Shown one piece after another: positions 16,338-24,848 of a DNA stretch of 64,000 nt. Under the pieces are notes generated by a model. It was not told the origin of the DNA and made no database searches. It worked only from the letters and a program-made list of their open reading frames with translations. The DNA is from CALINB01 sp938045325 (GTDB taxonomy: Bacteria > Pseudomonadota > Alphaproteobacteria > Rhodospirillales > CALINB01). The DNA lies in assembly GCA_038114465.1 (NCBI GenBank), contig JAYNQW010000011.1, forward strand, positions 1 to 64,000. Reading direction: 5' to 3'. The translations under genes were made by a program, and so were the position numbers. Each line of letters opens with the position of its first letter. Position 1 is the first letter of the stretch.

Positions 16338-17585
16338 ATGACGAATTATTTGACGTTGGCCGTACTCGTCCTGGGTGCGGTTTTGGGACTGGTCATCGCT
16401 TCACGCGCTGTTGACGCCAGTTTCTATTATTATGGTCTGTTATTTTTCGTGAGTTTTTCCGTTGCGGCATATTATGTCGCTAAAGATTTGGCGGTCCCCA
16501 CGAAGGAGCCCACTGGTTATAACGATGGCGTTGTCCGGGCGGGTGTGATCGCGACCGTCTTTTGGGGGGTTGTCGGGTTTCTCGTCGGCCTTGTTATTGC
16601 CCTCCAGCTGGCCTTTCCGGTCCTGAATTTCGATTTGCCTTGGTTTAATTTCGGCCGCTTGCGCCCGTTACATACTTCGGCAGTGATTTTCGCTTTTGGC
16701 GGCAACGCCCTCATCGCGACTTCTTTTTATGCCGTGCAACGCACCTGCCGGGCGCGGCTTGCCGGGCGTTGGTCGCCGTGGTTCGTCTTTTGGGGCTATC
16801 AGTTGTTTATTGTGTTGGCAGCGACCGGTTATGTGTTCGGCATTACGCAATCCAAGGAATATGCCGAGCCTGAATGGTTCGTCGATTTGTGGCTTGCGAT
16901 CGTGTGGGTCGTTTATTTATTGGTGTTTCTCGGCACCCTGAAACGGCGCCAAGAACCACATATCTATGTTGCAAATTGGTTCTATCTTTCCTTTATCGTC
17001 ACAGTCGCGATGCTGCATATCGTCAACAACTTGGCGGTGCCCGTCTCTTTCTTCGGTGCAAAGAGCTATGTGCTGTTTGCCGGCGTGCAGGATGCCCTGA
17101 CGCAATGGTGGTATGCCCATAACGCGGTTGGCTTTTTCCTGACCACCGGCTTCCTCGGTATCATGTATTACTATATGCCCAAGCAGGCCGAACGGCCGGT
17201 GTATTCCTACCGGCTGTCGATCATTCACTTCTGGTCGCTGATCTTTCTTTATATATGGGCTGGACCCCATCATCTCCATTACACGGCGTTGCCCGACTGG
17301 GCGCAGACGCTGGGTATGACGTTCTCGATCATGCTGTGGATGCCTTCATGGGGCGGCATGATCAACGGCCTGATGACCCTGAGTGGTGCCTGGGACAAGA
17401 TCCGGACCGATCCGATCATTCGCATGATGGTACTATCGCTCGCCTTTTACGGCATGAGTACGTTCGAAGGCCCATTGATGTCGATCAAAGCCGTCAATTC
17501 GTTGAGCCATTATACGGATTGGACCATCGGCCACGTTCATTCCGGTGCCTTGGGATGGGTCGGCTTCATCAGTTTCGGTGCGATG
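16338..17585 (+). pseudogene. ccoN: ccoN (cbb3 cytochrome oxidase subunit I), 3' end lost
   Basis: The first 416 codons are a convincing CcoN, the catalytic subunit of the high-affinity cbb3 oxidase. Seen are two extra N-terminal membrane segments, RPLHTSAVIFAFGGN with a haem His, WWYAHNAVGFF and GPHHLHYTALPDW with copper-B His residues, and GHVHSGALGW with haem ligands. After Phe-Gly-Ala-Met (ending 17585) homology stops abruptly, where about 60 to 130 further residues (the last helices) should follow. The original frame then runs on with unrelated residues to 17816 across a convergent gene. The downstream sequence is the tail of ccoS. So either about 8 kb of the cco locus is deleted here or two contigs were joined wrongly. 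Without its last helices the subunit should not work. Confidence 0.88.
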
Positions 17586-17671
17586 ACCTTGACGGCGCCG
17601 CCGTGCGCATCCTCAATGACGACGACGAGCTTGAGCGCAAAGACGATTTACGCGGTAAGCCAAAAGACTGA
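17582..17671 (+). pseudogene. ccoS: ccoS (cbb3 assembly protein) 3' remnant
   Basis: Read one frame away from ccoN, 17582-17671 encodes 29 residues starting DDLDGAAVRILNDDDE and ending in TGA. The block DDLDGAA-x-RIL-x-DDD is the conserved C-terminal signature of CcoS/FixS, a small membrane protein needed for cofactor loading of cbb3 oxidase and normally encoded after ccoNOQP and ccoGHI. The membrane helix and start are absent. The four bases GATG (17582-17585) fit both genes and mark the junction. Confidence 0.85.
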
Positions 17672-18745
17672 TTATTTCGCTGCGGCCCGGTTAGTTTCCA
17701 GTTTTTTGTTGACCAAGGCGACGGTTGCATCGACGGAATCGTTTTGCATGCCCTTCATTTTGCCGATGCTTTGCACCAACATATCGACCCGCTCAATATT
17801 CGGTGCGCCGGCGTAAATCGCACGCGCCGCGGATGAAGGGTTAACCAGGCTTAATGCCGCTTTCGCATATTTATCGAATGGCACCAGGTCTTTTTCATCA
17901 GCACCAAGCGATTTGCAAAGCTCGACGACATACGCATAGACCGATTTTGAGGCCTCAATGTCATCATGTACGGCCGCTTTGATGGCACGCGCTTCATCGC
18001 CTTCCTGGATACAGCGGTAATTGCCGGTCAGCAGCATGTTCCATTTGGCGAGCGGCACGAAGATGCCGTCATGGACCCGAAGCTTAACCGGCAGTTCCAA
18101 TTTTTCACCATCAACGTCGTAACGGATGGCTTGGATACCTGCCTCGAGGTCGTGCAGAATTTGCGTGTGTTCATCGGACTCAAAACGCGCGACCTTGAAG
18201 TTTGTCGGCAGGCCGACTTGGAGTACGTTAATGGGCTCGGTCGGTGGGCGAAAGGCTTGAGCATCAGGGCTGGCGAGCGTGACCAGATCGGGATTGAAGC
18301 TGTCCCAGACGGACGCGTCGGTGTAACAATGACTAAGCTTGTCGACATCCAGGCCCGGGATGCGCCGAAGATAAGGTGGCGGTGGCATGTTCATGATCGA
18401 CATGCACGGTACGCCGGATTTTGCAACTTTATCGAGCAACTCTTTCACGCCGGGCGAGCGGTATTGGGGCTCTTGCATCGCCAAACCAATCAGATCGTAA
18501 TCGCTGGGGTTCATTTCATCCGTGCCGCCGGCGCTTAAGTTGCCGGGTGCGTTTTTCGAATTAAGCTCGACCGGTTCATCGCGGCCACGGACAGGCAAGC
18601 GGACAATGCTTCCGTCTTTATTGATCAGGTCTGCTTCTTCCGGCAGGCACAATAATTTAACGTTATGCCCGGCGAGAACCAGCTTCGCGCCTAACAGCGA
18701 GCCGTAAGACGCGCCAAAGATCAGAATATTGTATTGCTTGCTCAT
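17672..18745 (-). CDS. ketopantoate reductase-like NAD(P)-binding protein
   Basis: A 357-residue protein with an N-terminal Rossmann motif ILIFGASYGSLLGAKL (about 7-22), in the manner of 2-dehydropantoate 2-reductase (ApbA/PanE), followed by an alpha-helical C-terminal half. The canonical GAGAIG is changed to GASYGS. It is somewhat longer than PanE (about 300). The family reduces 2-oxo acids; many paralogues have unknown substrates. Its stop codon directly abuts the ccoS stop on the other strand, with no spacer. Twelve bases separate it from the cupin gene upstream, so the two form an operon. Confidence 0.75.
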   Translation of the reverse strand: MSKQYNILIFGASYGSLLGAKLVLAGHNVKLLCLPEEADLINKDGSIVRLPVRGRDEPVELNSKNAPGNLSAGGTDEMNPSDYDLIGLAMQEPQYRSPGVKELLDKVAKSGVPCMSIMNMPPPPYLRRIPGLDVDKLSHCYTDASVWDSFNPDLVTLASPDAQAFRPPTEPINVLQVGLPTNFKVARFESDEHTQILHDLEAGIQAIRYDVDGEKLELPVKLRVHDGIFVPLAKWNMLLTGNYRCIQEGDEARAIKAAVHDDIEASKSVYAYVVELCKSLGADEKDLVPFDKYAKAALSLVNPSSAARAIYAGAPNIERVDMLVQSIGKMKGMQNDSVDATVALVNKKLETNRAAAK

Positions 18746-18757
18746 AGCCGGCTTCCT

Positions 18758-19138
18758 TTACTTATTTAATTTTGACTGATTAAGCTCTTTGTCTTCGAGA
18801 ATCGATTTCGGTGGCCAATCCTCAGAGATGTTTTTAAACGAAAGATAAACAAATTCTTCATCGCCCTTGTTTTTGAAATGGTGAAGCGTGCCGGCAGGAA
18901 TATGGACGATGTCACCGACAGTGACGGTTTTTTCCTCATCCCCGACACGAAACCAGGCGGTCCCCGAAACGACATTAATCAATTGCTCGCAGCCATGGGT
19001 ATGGGGCCGGGCTTCATCACCGGGCTGATTGACCGAGCGATTCAGCGTAATGTTCTCGCCGATAATAATGCTGGCGATCGAATCCGTCGCCGCGACGAGA
19101 TTTTTCTTCGTCATTTCATCCCAGTTATAAAACGGCAT
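18758..19138 (-). CDS. cupin domain protein
   Basis: A 126-residue single-cupin protein. The first cupin motif shows as RPHTHGCEQLINVVSG (about 44-59) with two His and a Glu, and the second as PAGTLHHFKN (about 81-90). Small cupins of this type bind a metal and act as isomerases, lyases or binding proteins. It is the first gene of a two-gene operon with the reductase-like protein. Function open. Confidence 0.82.
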   Translation of the reverse strand: MPFYNWDEMTKKNLVAATDSIASIIIGENITLNRSVNQPGDEARPHTHGCEQLINVVSGTAWFRVGDEEKTVTVGDIVHIPAGTLHHFKNKGDEEFVYLSFKNISEDWPPKSILEDKELNQSKLNK

Positions 19139-19480
19139 GGATGCGCCTCTATGAAAAATACCCTTGTCTAGAATGTAAATTATCAGGCCGAGGACGGCAA
19201 ATACACAGGTACAGGCGGTGCAGGCTGGCTTTTACACCTCCTATACACCTAAAGAGCCACGCCAACTGCCGACTTAAATTGCGCCCATAGGGGAAAATTG
19301 AGAAAAATTCGTGACTTTCAGGTATTGCAATGTGGCGATATTCAGAACAAACTATCGCCACATTTAGTGGGTTTAATAACCATATCGTGTTGTTGTCTCT
19401 TCATCAGGATAACAACTGGGTTTGAAGCGGGCGGCGTAAATCCGCCTTTTGAGAGTATTTTACATTAGGGAGGAAATCTT
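19139..19480. other. non-coding control region before the TAXI gene
   Basis: No credible gene. It holds a perfect 12-base inverted repeat (19329-19364) and a weaker GGCGG/CCGCC stem (19430-19446) followed by TTTT. Both the cupin operon (minus) and the TAXI gene (plus) start from here. Confidence 0.5.
19329..19364. promoter_or_regulatory. perfect 12-bp inverted repeat upstream of TAXI gene
   Basis: AATGTGGCGATA (19329-19340) and TATCGCCACATT (19353-19364) are exact complements around a 12-base spacer. It is 116 bases before the TAXI start. With a 24-base centre-to-centre spacing it could bind a dimeric or tetrameric regulator, or fold as RNA; no T-run follows, so it is not an ordinary terminator. 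Confidence 0.55.
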
Positions 19481-20461
19481 ATGAGAATTTTAGTATTTTC
19501 TGTTGCTGCGGCCGTCGGGCTGACGTGTTTGAATGTGCCAACCCCGGCATATAGCGATTCGAAACAATATACCTTGGCCATAGGCTCGCGCTCCGGCACC
19601 ATGGGCCGGCTCGGCGCGGCTTTGCAGGGTGTCATTAATAAACACCAAAATGAATTCAAGGTAAGCATCGTTCCTGGCGGCGGCAGGGCCAATCCGGCCC
19701 GTGTCGGCGGCGGTGGAGCCGACTTCGGGTTTTCGTTTTCGAATATGTTCAAAGCGGCCCGCAAAGGCGGCTTCCCGTATAAGAAAGACTATAAAAACCT
19801 TCGCCATATCGCGATGTTTTGGCAGTCCTGTTATCACCAATACATTTCGAAGGATCTCTACGATTCCGGGATTAAAACATGGGATGACATCGTCGCTTCG
19901 AAAAAGCCTCTGAAGCTCGGCCCGAATAAAAAAGGCACGAGTTCGGAATTCATCAGTGCGTTGATCGTCAAGCATTTGGCGGGCGGTTACAAAACGCTGG
20001 AAAACCGTGGTTTCAAGTTGTTGTTCTCGGGTGCGGGCGCCAGCTCGCGGGCAATTTCATCGCGGCAAATCGACATGTATGCTCATAACTCGGGTATTCC
20101 GAACGGTGCCGGCATCAAAGCGCACCTTTCGCGGGACCTGACGTTCATGGACATGTCGCCGAAGGTGAAAAAGATGCTGGCTAAACATCAATTTACGCCA
20201 TGCACGATCCCCGGCGGCACCTATAAGGGCGCTAAAACGGACAAGCACTCGATGGGTGCAAGCGGCGTCCTGATGACCACGGACAAAATGCCCGCGAAGA
20301 CAGTCTATAATTTCTTGAAAGCAGCGTTCGCCAATAAGAAAACCCTGAACAATGCTCATAAAATTTTCAAGAAATGGACACCGAAACGTGCGAGCACGGA
20401 CTTAGGCCTTCCGATGCATCCGGGCGCTAAGAAATTTTATAAAGAAGCCGGTGCCATGTAA
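19481..20461 (+). CDS. TAXI family TRAP transporter solute-binding protein
   Basis: A 326-residue periplasmic binding protein with a signal peptide (hydrophobic core about 3-17, cleavage near 25). The mature start, YTLAIGSRSGTMGRLGAALQ, has the TAXI-family glycine-rich strand and helix. These proteins deliver carboxylated solutes to a fused TRAP permease. TAGGGAGGAAA precedes ATG 19481. It is followed at once by its permease, with a hairpin between the two that probably makes the binding protein more abundant. The ligand cannot be read from sequence. Confidence 0.9.
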   Translation: MRILVFSVAAAVGLTCLNVPTPAYSDSKQYTLAIGSRSGTMGRLGAALQGVINKHQNEFKVSIVPGGGRANPARVGGGGADFGFSFSNMFKAARKGGFPYKKDYKNLRHIAMFWQSCYHQYISKDLYDSGIKTWDDIVASKKPLKLGPNKKGTSSEFISALIVKHLAGGYKTLENRGFKLLFSGAGASSRAISSRQIDMYAHNSGIPNGAGIKAHLSRDLTFMDMSPKVKKMLAKHQFTPCTIPGGTYKGAKTDKHSMGASGVLMTTDKMPAKTVYNFLKAAFANKKTLNNAHKIFKKWTPKRASTDLGLPMHPGAKKFYKEAGAM

Positions 20462-20492
20462 GCTGATTCGGCAAATAATATTTCTGTAAGAT

Positions 20493-20537
20493 TCCCCCGT
20501 GTGAGGCTATAGTGCGCCCTGCACGGGGGATTTTTTT
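20493..20537 (+). terminator. intercistronic hairpin with T-run, overlapping a ribosome site
   Basis: TCCCCCGTG (20493-20501) pairs with CACGGGGGA (20522-20530), followed by seven T that end at the ATG of the permease (20538). It looks like a rho-independent terminator or attenuator. Its 3' arm contains GGGGGA, the only Shine-Dalgarno-like sequence for the permease, so the hairpin would also hide that site. Confidence 0.75.
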
Positions 20538-22496
20538 ATGGAATTCAAAGTCAAAAAAAGAACACCTTTGGAATACGTCATTTTGGCGCTTGCCGTGGCG
20601 ATGTCCTATTGGCACCTAGAAATCGCCTATACGGGTGGCTATGAAGCCCTGCATCAACGGTCAGTGACGTATATCATGGGGATCGCGTTGATCTATATGA
20701 TTTATCGCGAGCCCAAAGGTGGTTTGTGGCAAAATATCGTTTCCGGCATTTTATTTGCTCTTGCTGTTTCTTCCGTCGGTTATGTGGTTTTTCAAAATGA
20801 TTATTTTCTCGGCCGCATACCGCTCGTCGATCCGCTTCGGCCCATGGACATGGTGTTTGGATCGATTTGTATGCTCCTGACATGGGAAGCGACCCGGCGG
20901 ACCATCAATACGGCTTTACCGCTGCTCTCGATGTTCTTCATCATCTACACGTACTTCGGTCAGTATTTTCCGTGGGAGCTGGCGCATAAAGGCGCAAGTT
21001 TCGAACGTATTATCGACCACCATTACATGACGACTGACGGTTTATGGACGTTACCGATTGGCGTTTTCTCGATTTATATATTTCTCTTTGTTTTGTTCGG
21101 CGCGTTCCTGGAGCGCTTAGGCGCGGCTGATTTTTATGTCAAGCTGTCGATCGCCGTTGCCGGTCATTTGCGTGGCGGTCCTGCGAAAGCAGCTATTTTC
21201 GCCAGTGGCATGACCGGCTCCATCACCGGCAGTTCAAACGCAAATATCGCTACGACGGGACCTTTCACGATTCCGTTGATGAAGCGAACTGGTTTCAAAC
21301 CCGAAACGGCGGCTGGTATCGAAACGGCGGCATCCACGGGCGGGCAGATCATGCCGCCGATTATGGGCACGTCCGCGTTTCTCATTGTCGAATTTACCGG
21401 TATTTCTTATTGGGAAGTCATCAAAGTCTCGGTATTGCCGGCCATTCTTTATTTTTTATCTGTGTATGCCATCATTCATTTGGAAGCGCGCAAGAACGGT
21501 ATCGTCGGCATGCCCAAGAAAGACGTGCCGCCAGTGTGGCCGGTCATTAAGGAAGGCTGGTACTATCTGCTACCGATTATCATCATTTTAGCCATCATCA
21601 TGACCGGGCGGCCCGTTCCGCAAGCTGGCACCGCCGGTATTCTCAGTGTCGTCGTGATTGCCGCCATCAAAGGCGGGTGGGCGCTTTATCAAAGTCACCG
21701 GGAAACTGCCCTGACGGCAATGCAGGTCATGAAAGCGGTCGGTTACGGTTTCTGGCAAATGCTTGAAGCTATGGAGACCGGCGCGCGGCGATCGCTGCCG
21801 ATCATGGCGGCCTGCGGCGCGGTCGGTGTCATTATGGGCGTGCTATATCAGTCCGGCCTGGGCGTGAAGTTCTCATCGATGGTCGTGCTTTTAGCTTATG
21901 GCAGTTTGCTGCTCGGTATCATCGTGGTCGGTTTTGCATCCTTCGTACTCGGTATGGGGCTGCCGACGAGTGCCGCCTATATCGTGCTCTCGGTCATGGC
22001 GGTGCCAGCTTTGTTGGATCTCGGTGAGCCGTATGGCTTGTCGCTGCTGGCGGCGCACTTGATCGTTTTTTGGTTCAGCCTCGACAGTTGCTTTACCCCG
22101 CCGGTGTGCGTGCCGGCCTACACCGCCGCCGGGATCGCCGGCGCAAAGCCGAATAAGGCAGCGTGGGCGGCCTTCCGGACGGCAAAAGGCATGTATGTCG
22201 TACCGCTGATGTTCGGTTTTACTCCGATCTTGATGCTTGGTAAGCCATGGCCGCTGATCGAGACATTCGTTGCCGCGGTTATCGGTTTCCTTGCGCTGGC
22301 GGCGGTAATCGTCGGCTTCCTTTATGTGAAAATCGGCATCCTCGAGCGCTGCTTGTTGGCGATTGCGGCCTTGATGCTGTTCTGGCCGGCCTGGTGGCTT
22401 CATACCGCCGGCGCAGCTTTGTTCGCTATAATATTTTTATCGCAGCGTTTCCGGTACACCAAAGAGTTCGGCGTCGCGCCGTCTCGGAATACGTAA
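20538..22496 (+). CDS. TRAP transporter fused permease (DctQ-DctM type)
   Basis: A 652-residue membrane protein, the length of 4TM/12TM fused TRAP permeases that partner TAXI binding proteins. The N-terminal four-helix part is followed by the large DctM-like part with FASGMTGSITGSSNANIATTG (about 217-237; DctM-like loop), ETAASTGGQIMPPIMG (about 258-273) and GMGLPTSAAYI (about 474-484). It uses ion gradients to import the solute. The last 100 residues hold extra hydrophobic segments. It ends seven bases from the convergent hydrolase gene, with no terminator in between. Confidence 0.9.
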   Translation: MEFKVKKRTPLEYVILALAVAMSYWHLEIAYTGGYEALHQRSVTYIMGIALIYMIYREPKGGLWQNIVSGILFALAVSSVGYVVFQNDYFLGRIPLVDPLRPMDMVFGSICMLLTWEATRRTINTALPLLSMFFIIYTYFGQYFPWELAHKGASFERIIDHHYMTTDGLWTLPIGVFSIYIFLFVLFGAFLERLGAADFYVKLSIAVAGHLRGGPAKAAIFASGMTGSITGSSNANIATTGPFTIPLMKRTGFKPETAAGIETAASTGGQIMPPIMGTSAFLIVEFTGISYWEVIKVSVLPAILYFLSVYAIIHLEARKNGIVGMPKKDVPPVWPVIKEGWYYLLPIIIILAIIMTGRPVPQAGTAGILSVVVIAAIKGGWALYQSHRETALTAMQVMKAVGYGFWQMLEAMETGARRSLPIMAACGAVGVIMGVLYQSGLGVKFSSMVVLLAYGSLLLGIIVVGFASFVLGMGLPTSAAYIVLSVMAVPALLDLGEPYGLSLLAAHLIVFWFSLDSCFTPPVCVPAYTAAGIAGAKPNKAAWAAFRTAKGMYVVPLMFGFTPILMLGKPWPLIETFVAAVIGFLALAAVIVGFLYVKIGILERCLLAIAALMLFWPAWWLHTAGAALFAIIFLSQRFRYTKEFGVAPSRNT

Positions 22497-22503
22497 CCGT
22501 CCC

Positions 22504-23685
22504 TTATGGTTCCAGAAACAATCGCTTGTCGTGTCCGGCGGGGCGGCCGTTGTTAAGCGTTTCCAAAATCCAATCGGCGATGGCCGGGTAAATGTCCGCC
22601 GCCACTTCCCCCATCGGGTGGAATGTATCTTCATACATCCAAAGTTCCTTCGGGCAATTAAGGCGATCCATCCACTTTTCGACGTCTTCGGGCGGACACA
22701 GTTCGTCAAGCTCACCAGCGACGAGAAGATACGGTGTGTTAAGCTTATCACCGGCGGCAAAAAAGAAGTCATCCATTTCATCAGCGTATTGATCAAACTC
22801 GGCTTCGTCGCTGATGTTCGTCATGTACATATAGATGCGTTTAAAGTTCGGTTGTGCCTGATTGAAGATAATGTCGGTCGGGCACACATTCGCCATCTGG
22901 CCGACACAGCATTTCAGCCGTTCATCATAAGCGGCGATTTCGACCGAATAGCGCGATCCCATAGATGTGCCGAAAATACCGATTTTATTGGCATCGACAT
23001 CGTCGCGGGCAACAAGGGCATCCACGACACACTTGCCGGCGCGGGAATACTTGCCGATGGTTTGCCAAACCTTGTTGATGTTGCACTCCCCCTGGCCGGG
23101 CCCATCCATGACGCAGATATTCATGCCGCGTCTCGTGAAGTCGTTGTTATAGGGGTTAGGGGAATCTTCTTTGATGGCGTCCATGCCCGGCAGGTACAAC
23201 ACTGTCGGTTTTGCGCCTTCGCCGGGGGCCGCGTGAAACAGGCAATAGGCTTTTTCGCCGTCACCGATATCCACTTCGAATTTCGTGACTGAACCACCGA
23301 GAATTTCGATCAGTCGATTGTAGCAACGGACGACGCTGGCGTGGGCATCGATTTTTGTTTGATTGCCGTCGACGGGAATCAAGTGTTGGACGCGTCCCCA
23401 ATACAAGGCGGCGCGGTGGTAATGCCCACCCGCCGTAACGAGCCGACCTTCCGCATCGGCGGCTTTTGCGAGTTCTTCCTGTTTCTTAGCGACCCGGGCC
23501 CATTCTTTCGGAAACGTTCGACGGCTTTTGACACGGCTATAAACGCGTTCCAGGTCGCCGTATTTGTACCCGCGCTCCATGCGCCCGCCCATAATACCCG
23601 GATGGAGGACGTCTTCATTATCGGACATTTTTAACAGGCTATCGAAAATCCAGCCTTGATTGGCGCGTGGCCCTTGTTTGCGCAT
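22504..23685 (-). CDS. alpha/beta hydrolase, 2,6-dihydropseudooxynicotine hydrolase-like
   Basis: A 393-residue protein with a helical N-terminal cap region (about 1-115) and a C-terminal alpha/beta hydrolase domain. The nucleophile elbow is GTSMGS (about 241-246), the acid is likely Asp in VAGELDELCPPEDV (about 325-338) and the His is in FHPMGEV (about 357-363). The cap-plus-domain layout resembles the C-C bond hydrolase of nicotine breakdown and FrsA-like proteins. It is the third gene of an operon with an enolase-superfamily enzyme and a dehydrogenase, which suggests a catabolic step. The reaction is inferred only. Confidence 0.8.
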   Translation of the reverse strand: MRKQGPRANQGWIFDSLLKMSDNEDVLHPGIMGGRMERGYKYGDLERVYSRVKSRRTFPKEWARVAKKQEELAKAADAEGRLVTAGGHYHRAALYWGRVQHLIPVDGNQTKIDAHASVVRCYNRLIEILGGSVTKFEVDIGDGEKAYCLFHAAPGEGAKPTVLYLPGMDAIKEDSPNPYNNDFTRRGMNICVMDGPGQGECNINKVWQTIGKYSRAGKCVVDALVARDDVDANKIGIFGTSMGSRYSVEIAAYDERLKCCVGQMANVCPTDIIFNQAQPNFKRIYMYMTNISDEAEFDQYADEMDDFFFAAGDKLNTPYLLVAGELDELCPPEDVEKWMDRLNCPKELWMYEDTFHPMGEVAADIYPAIADWILETLNNGRPAGHDKRLFLEP

Positions 23686-23725
23686 GACATGATCTCCCGA
23701 AAAAAATTTGTTTATTTTAAGTTTA

Positions 23726-24829
23726 TTATTTCAAATAAGTGACCTGCTCGAGTTTACTTTCGTCGACCTCGACACCGAGCCCGGGACGGTCGCTGACGGT
23801 AACTTCGCCATTCACGACCTTCAGCGGATTTTTGCAGATGTCGAACTGCAGATAATGGCTGGTGATGCTCATATCCCAATCGAGTTGCGGGGCGACTAAG
23901 GCTAAATGAACGTTTGCGGAACCGGAAATGCTTGTTTCGGCCACCTTGCCGGCAATATTGACGTGAAATCCTTTGTCCGCGCTTAAGTGGCAAGCCTTCG
24001 AGACTTGAGTGATCCCGCCGAGTTTAATGCATTTAAGGCTGCCGCCGATCGCCGCGCCGGCTTTTAGGTGGATTTCGATATCGCTGAGTTTATGAATGCC
24101 TTCATCGGCGCCGATGGGAATGCCGCATGCTTTAGAAATTTCAGTCATGCCGGCGATGTCAGTGCCATCGATGGGTTGCTCGAAAAAATCGAGTCCGGCA
24201 TCTTGAGCGCCCCGGGCGTAAATCAATCCGTCTTTGAGGGAAAAACCCTGATTGGCATCGGCCGAAATCGTCATGTCCTTACCGAGGGCCTCGCAGACCG
24301 CTTTGCTGCGGGCGAGGTCTTCTTCCGGCGTGGCGACACCGACTTTGACTTTAAAAGCGCGAAAACCTTCATCCTGTTTGGCGAGGCCGGCTTCGACGTC
24401 GCTTTTCAGGACGGCGTCGGCCAGCAGCCAAAGAACAGTTGCCTGATCGCGGTGCTTGCCGCCCAACAGATCGTAAACCGGCTTGCCGGACCGTTTGCCG
24501 AATATATCGTAAACGGCGCTATCCATTGCGGCTTTCGCGCCCTCGTTGGCAATCATTAGCGGATGGATGTGTTGAAAAAATTCACTCGGGTCCTCAAGCT
24601 CGAACCCTTCGGTTTGCGGCATCATAAACTTAACAGCGGCGACCATGCTTTCGACCGTTTCGCCCGTCATCGTCGGTGCCGTTGTCGACTCGCCCCAACC
24701 GATATTACCGTCGGTATCTTCGATACGAACGACGAGGCTTTCGGCATCAGTGATGACAATCCCCGCCATTTTGATCGGTTTGATCATGGGGATGCGAATG
24801 CCAAGGGGCGTGATGCTTTTGATTTTCAT
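23726..24829 (-). CDS. enolase superfamily enzyme (mandelate racemase / muconate lactonizing type)
   Basis: A 367-residue protein of the muconate lactonizing subgroup. The K-x-K pair is at 160-162 (FKVKVG), metal ligands are D191 (SADAN), E217 (FEQP) and D242 (ADEG), and K269 (CIKLGG) provides the base on the other face. All catalytic residues are present. Members abstract the alpha-proton of a carboxylate, giving cycloisomerase, dehydratase, racemase or succinylbenzoate synthase activity. Nineteen bases follow the oxidoreductase gene and 40 precede the hydrolase, so it is the middle gene of the operon. Confidence 0.88.
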   Translation of the reverse strand: MKIKSITPLGIRIPMIKPIKMAGIVITDAESLVVRIEDTDGNIGWGESTTAPTMTGETVESMVAAVKFMMPQTEGFELEDPSEFFQHIHPLMIANEGAKAAMDSAVYDIFGKRSGKPVYDLLGGKHRDQATVLWLLADAVLKSDVEAGLAKQDEGFRAFKVKVGVATPEEDLARSKAVCEALGKDMTISADANQGFSLKDGLIYARGAQDAGLDFFEQPIDGTDIAGMTEISKACGIPIGADEGIHKLSDIEIHLKAGAAIGGSLKCIKLGGITQVSKACHLSADKGFHVNIAGKVAETSISGSANVHLALVAPQLDWDMSITSHYLQFDICKNPLKVVNGEVTVSDRPGLGVEVDESKLEQVTYLK

Positions 24830-24848
24830 GATCGAATTTTTCTATGAA

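Noticed and set aside
17255..17581. Frame leading into the ccoS tail
   Set aside because: Only the last 29 codons match CcoS. The part before 17582 is a shadow of ccoN and not part of a real protein.
17586..17816. Continuation of the ccoN frame past the junction
   Set aside because: The residues are unlike CcoN, Ser/Thr-rich, and run antisense into the ketopantoate-reductase-like gene.
19149..19361. Minus-strand frame of 70 codons upstream of the cupin gene
   Set aside because: No ribosome site and no protein character. It contains the 12-base inverted repeat, which better explains the region.
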